Shown here: positions 63,950-64,000 of the stretch, piece after piece
Layout: every line of letters begins with the position of its first letter
How positions within the stretch are numbered: the first letter of the stretch is position 1
Assembly (NCBI RefSeq): GCF_022539505.1
Contig: NC_061512.1
Span: 249,938,510-250,002,509, forward strand
From: Lolium rigidum
Taxonomy: Eukaryota; Streptophyta; Magnoliopsida; Poales; Poaceae
Reading direction: 5' to 3'
DNA: 64,000 nucleotides
Notes under the pieces: model-generated
What the model was told of the DNA's origin: nothing
Databases searched by the model: none
What the model saw: only the letters and a program-made list of their open reading frames with translations
Position numbers and translations under genes: made by a program

Positions 63950-64000
63950 CTAGACATATTCAAACCATACAAATCATGTATCTACCCCCTAACCCCTAAA

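Overview
The window is nuclear DNA from a grass, most likely subfamily Pooideae (Lolium/Avena/Triticeae type). The evidence is two intronless DREB1/CBF cold-response transcription factor genes in a sea of nested LTR retrotransposons with Pooideae-type termini, Stowaway, Tourist and Harbinger miniature elements, and two 100-N scaffold gaps (10145-10244 and 63544-63643). Genus and repeat-family names are inference; nothing was searched.

Host genes. Two CBF genes lie on the minus strand 29 kb apart: 12433-11741 (230 codons) and 41866-41111 (251 codons). Their coding regions, TATA regions and 3' flanks are similar, so they are tandem duplicates later pushed apart by transposons. A third credible protein gene is a B3-like, single-exon gene (57940-57449, minus) that sits with its own TATA box inside a 1.49 kb element with GAGCATCTCCA termini and TTA target duplications.

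Layout. 1-2890: AT-rich sequence, a degenerate 30-bp repeat and a possible Gypsy LTR. 2892-6712: Copia 3' LTR plus decayed internal region on the minus strand. 6713-10144: Gypsy gag and protease on the plus strand, cut by a gap. 10245-10978: Copia LTR end, then a Stowaway element holding a small retroposed insert. 11190-12720: CBF copy 1. 13424-14454: hAT remnant. 14455-39224: one nest. Element S1 (minus) has its 3' LTR split by a 14 kb Gypsy element E (14903-28950, plus) and its interior split by S2 (29976-36753, plus, same family as S1). E itself holds a solo LTR of its own family and a small CACTA element, both in an antisense extra gene between pol and the 3' LTR. 39886-40541: retroposed insert with an 18-bp duplication. 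40690-42215: CBF copy 2. 42790-43437: LINE end. 43846-51551: complete gag-only Gypsy element G with AGGTG duplications and a Tourist-like MITE in one LTR. 51746-55555: MITE, Copia LTR fragment split by a 2.3 kb solo LTR, and a Stowaway. 55640-58934: Harbinger transposase remnant, the B3-carrying element and a second Harbinger-like end. 58935-62796: LTR and interior of an S-related element T. 62797-63949: Copia LTR, gap, S-type LTR end.

How the parts relate. The CBF proteins would bind CRT/DRE sites to drive cold-regulated genes. The S-family elements and G carry no pol and must depend on enzymes from other elements. E carries a complete but broken gag-pol set. The order of insertion can be read directly: S1, then E and S2 into it, then the solo LTR and CACTA into E; G into a LINE-like sequence, then a MITE into its 5' LTR.
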